From contig DASWHK010000137.1 of assembly GCA_036398215.1 (NCBI GenBank), positions 1 to 6,107 of the forward strand: a stretch of 6,107 nt of DNA. Direction: 5' to 3'. This DNA comes from DASWHK01 sp036398215 (lineage in GTDB: Bacteria; Acidobacteriota; UBA890). Below are positions 4,761 to 6,107 of the stretch, one piece after another (the stretch's first letter is position 1; every line of letters starts with the position of its first letter). The notes beneath the pieces were generated by a model, which searched no databases, was not told the origin of the DNA, and saw nothing but the letters and a program-made list of their open reading frames with translations. A program made the position numbers and the translations under genes.

Positions 4761-4766
4761 TACAGT
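4761..4766 (+). promoter_or_regulatory. Candidate -10 element of the leu promoter
   Basis: TACAGT (4761-4766) fits the TANNNT -10 pattern and ends nine bases before the leu leader ATG at 4776, the same spacing as in the ilv leader 1 promoter. The -35 region (around 4737-4743, CTGGCG) is poor. An alternative -10, TAGGCT at 4756-4761, would give a 5'-UTR of about 8 bases. Either way the leader is nearly leaderless. Confidence 0.45.
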
Positions 4767-4775
4767 CGCCGGACG

Positions 4776-4913
4776 ATGAGCGGAGCAGAGACGCGCCACG
4801 ACCGACTCGAGCAGCGGTCCGGCGGCCGGAGTTCCCGGCTGGCGGCGGTCCCGGGTGCGCTCCTGCTCCTTATTGGCCTCCTTGCTCCCGCAAGGAGGCG
4901 GGTCTTCACCTGA
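4776..4913 (+). CDS. leu leader peptide (45 residues, leucine-rich)
   Basis: A 46-codon ORF from ATG 4776 to TGA 4911-4913. The first 27 residues are hydrophilic and Arg-rich. Then comes GALLLLIGLLAPARRR, with codons CTC CTG CTC CTT ATT GGC CTC CTT at 4860-4883: six leucines and one isoleucine in eight codons. This is the signature of a leuA attenuator control peptide, and leuA starts 70 bases after its stop. No Shine-Dalgarno is seen at the ATG and the candidate -10 is nine bases upstream, so leaderless translation is likely. The last Leu codons lie in the 5' arm of a perfect 10-bp hairpin (4876-4899). A shorter start nearer the Leu run cannot be excluded, but no ATG or GTG is in frame between. 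It is longer than E. coli leuL (28 residues). Confidence 0.82.
   Translation: MSGAETRHDRLEQRSGGRSSRLAAVPGALLLLIGLLAPARRRVFT
4876..4904 (+). promoter_or_regulatory. leu attenuator protector hairpin and antiterminator segment
   Basis: GCCTCCTTGC (4876-4885), loop TCCC, GCAAGGAGGC (4890-4899): a perfect 10-bp stem beginning within the Leu control codons. The overlapping GGCGGGTC (4897-4904) is perfectly complementary to GACCCGCC (4938-4945), which contains the 5' arm of the terminator. Ribosome stalling at the Leu codons would open the first hairpin and favour the second pairing, allowing read-through into leuA. Confidence 0.8.
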
Positions 4914-4939
4914 GCTGAATCCACTTCGCTCACGTCGGA

Positions 4940-4973
4940 CCCGCCGAGGAAACTCGGCGGGCTTTTTGTTTTT
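4940..4973 (+). terminator. leu attenuator terminator abutting the leuA ribosome binding site
   Basis: CCCGCCGAG (4940-4948), GAAA tetraloop, CTCGGCGGG (4953-4961), then C, TTTTT, G, TTTTT through 4973. It is a 9-bp perfect stem with a long U-tract. The leuA Shine-Dalgarno GGAGG starts on the very next base (4974-4978). Confidence 0.93.
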
Positions 4974-4983
4974 GGAGGAAACC

Positions 4984-6107
<1,124 letters not shown>

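Overview
The window is about two-thirds G+C, densely coding, and bacterial. It holds a cluster for branched-chain amino acid synthesis plus one enzyme of the methionine-type (transsulfuration) PLP family. The lineage cannot be fixed from sequence alone. Every operon has strong Rho-independent hairpins with U-tracts and sigma70-like promoters, and the acetohydroxyacid synthase is of the IlvG/IlvM (isozyme II) type. A GC-rich proteobacterium or a delta-proteobacterium-like lineage is plausible, but this is inference.

Layout. Minus strand, right to left: a promoter near 4600-4627, two successive leader-peptide attenuators (4464-4590 and 4320-4440), then ilvC (3234-4241), ilvG (1561-3237) and ilvM (1325-1564), coupled by 4-base ATGA and GTGA overlaps. 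Next comes a 520-base non-coding stretch (805-1324) with a good promoter, a 25-residue leader peptide and a terminator hairpin. It leads into the 5' part of a cystathionine gamma-synthase/lyase-family gene (1-804, its 3' end off the window). Plus strand: divergent from ilv, a 45-residue leucine-rich leader peptide (4776-4913) and an attenuator (to 4973), then the 5' part of leuA (4984-6107, its 3' end off the window).

How the parts work together. IlvGM condenses pyruvate with pyruvate or 2-oxobutyrate, and IlvC reduces and isomerises the products on the valine and isoleucine routes. LeuA diverts the valine precursor 2-oxoisovalerate to leucine. The PLP enzyme acts on sulfur amino acids or O-acylhomoserine, and some members of its family release 2-oxobutyrate, the isoleucine precursor.

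The most remarkable content is regulatory. All three transcription units carry a short ORF followed by mutually exclusive complementary segments and an intrinsic terminator just before the first enzyme gene. The ilv operon has two such attenuators in series. Two of the four leader peptides appear to be read from (nearly) leaderless transcripts, each with a -10 hexamer exactly 9 bases before its ATG. These pairings were found by eye; no folding program was run.
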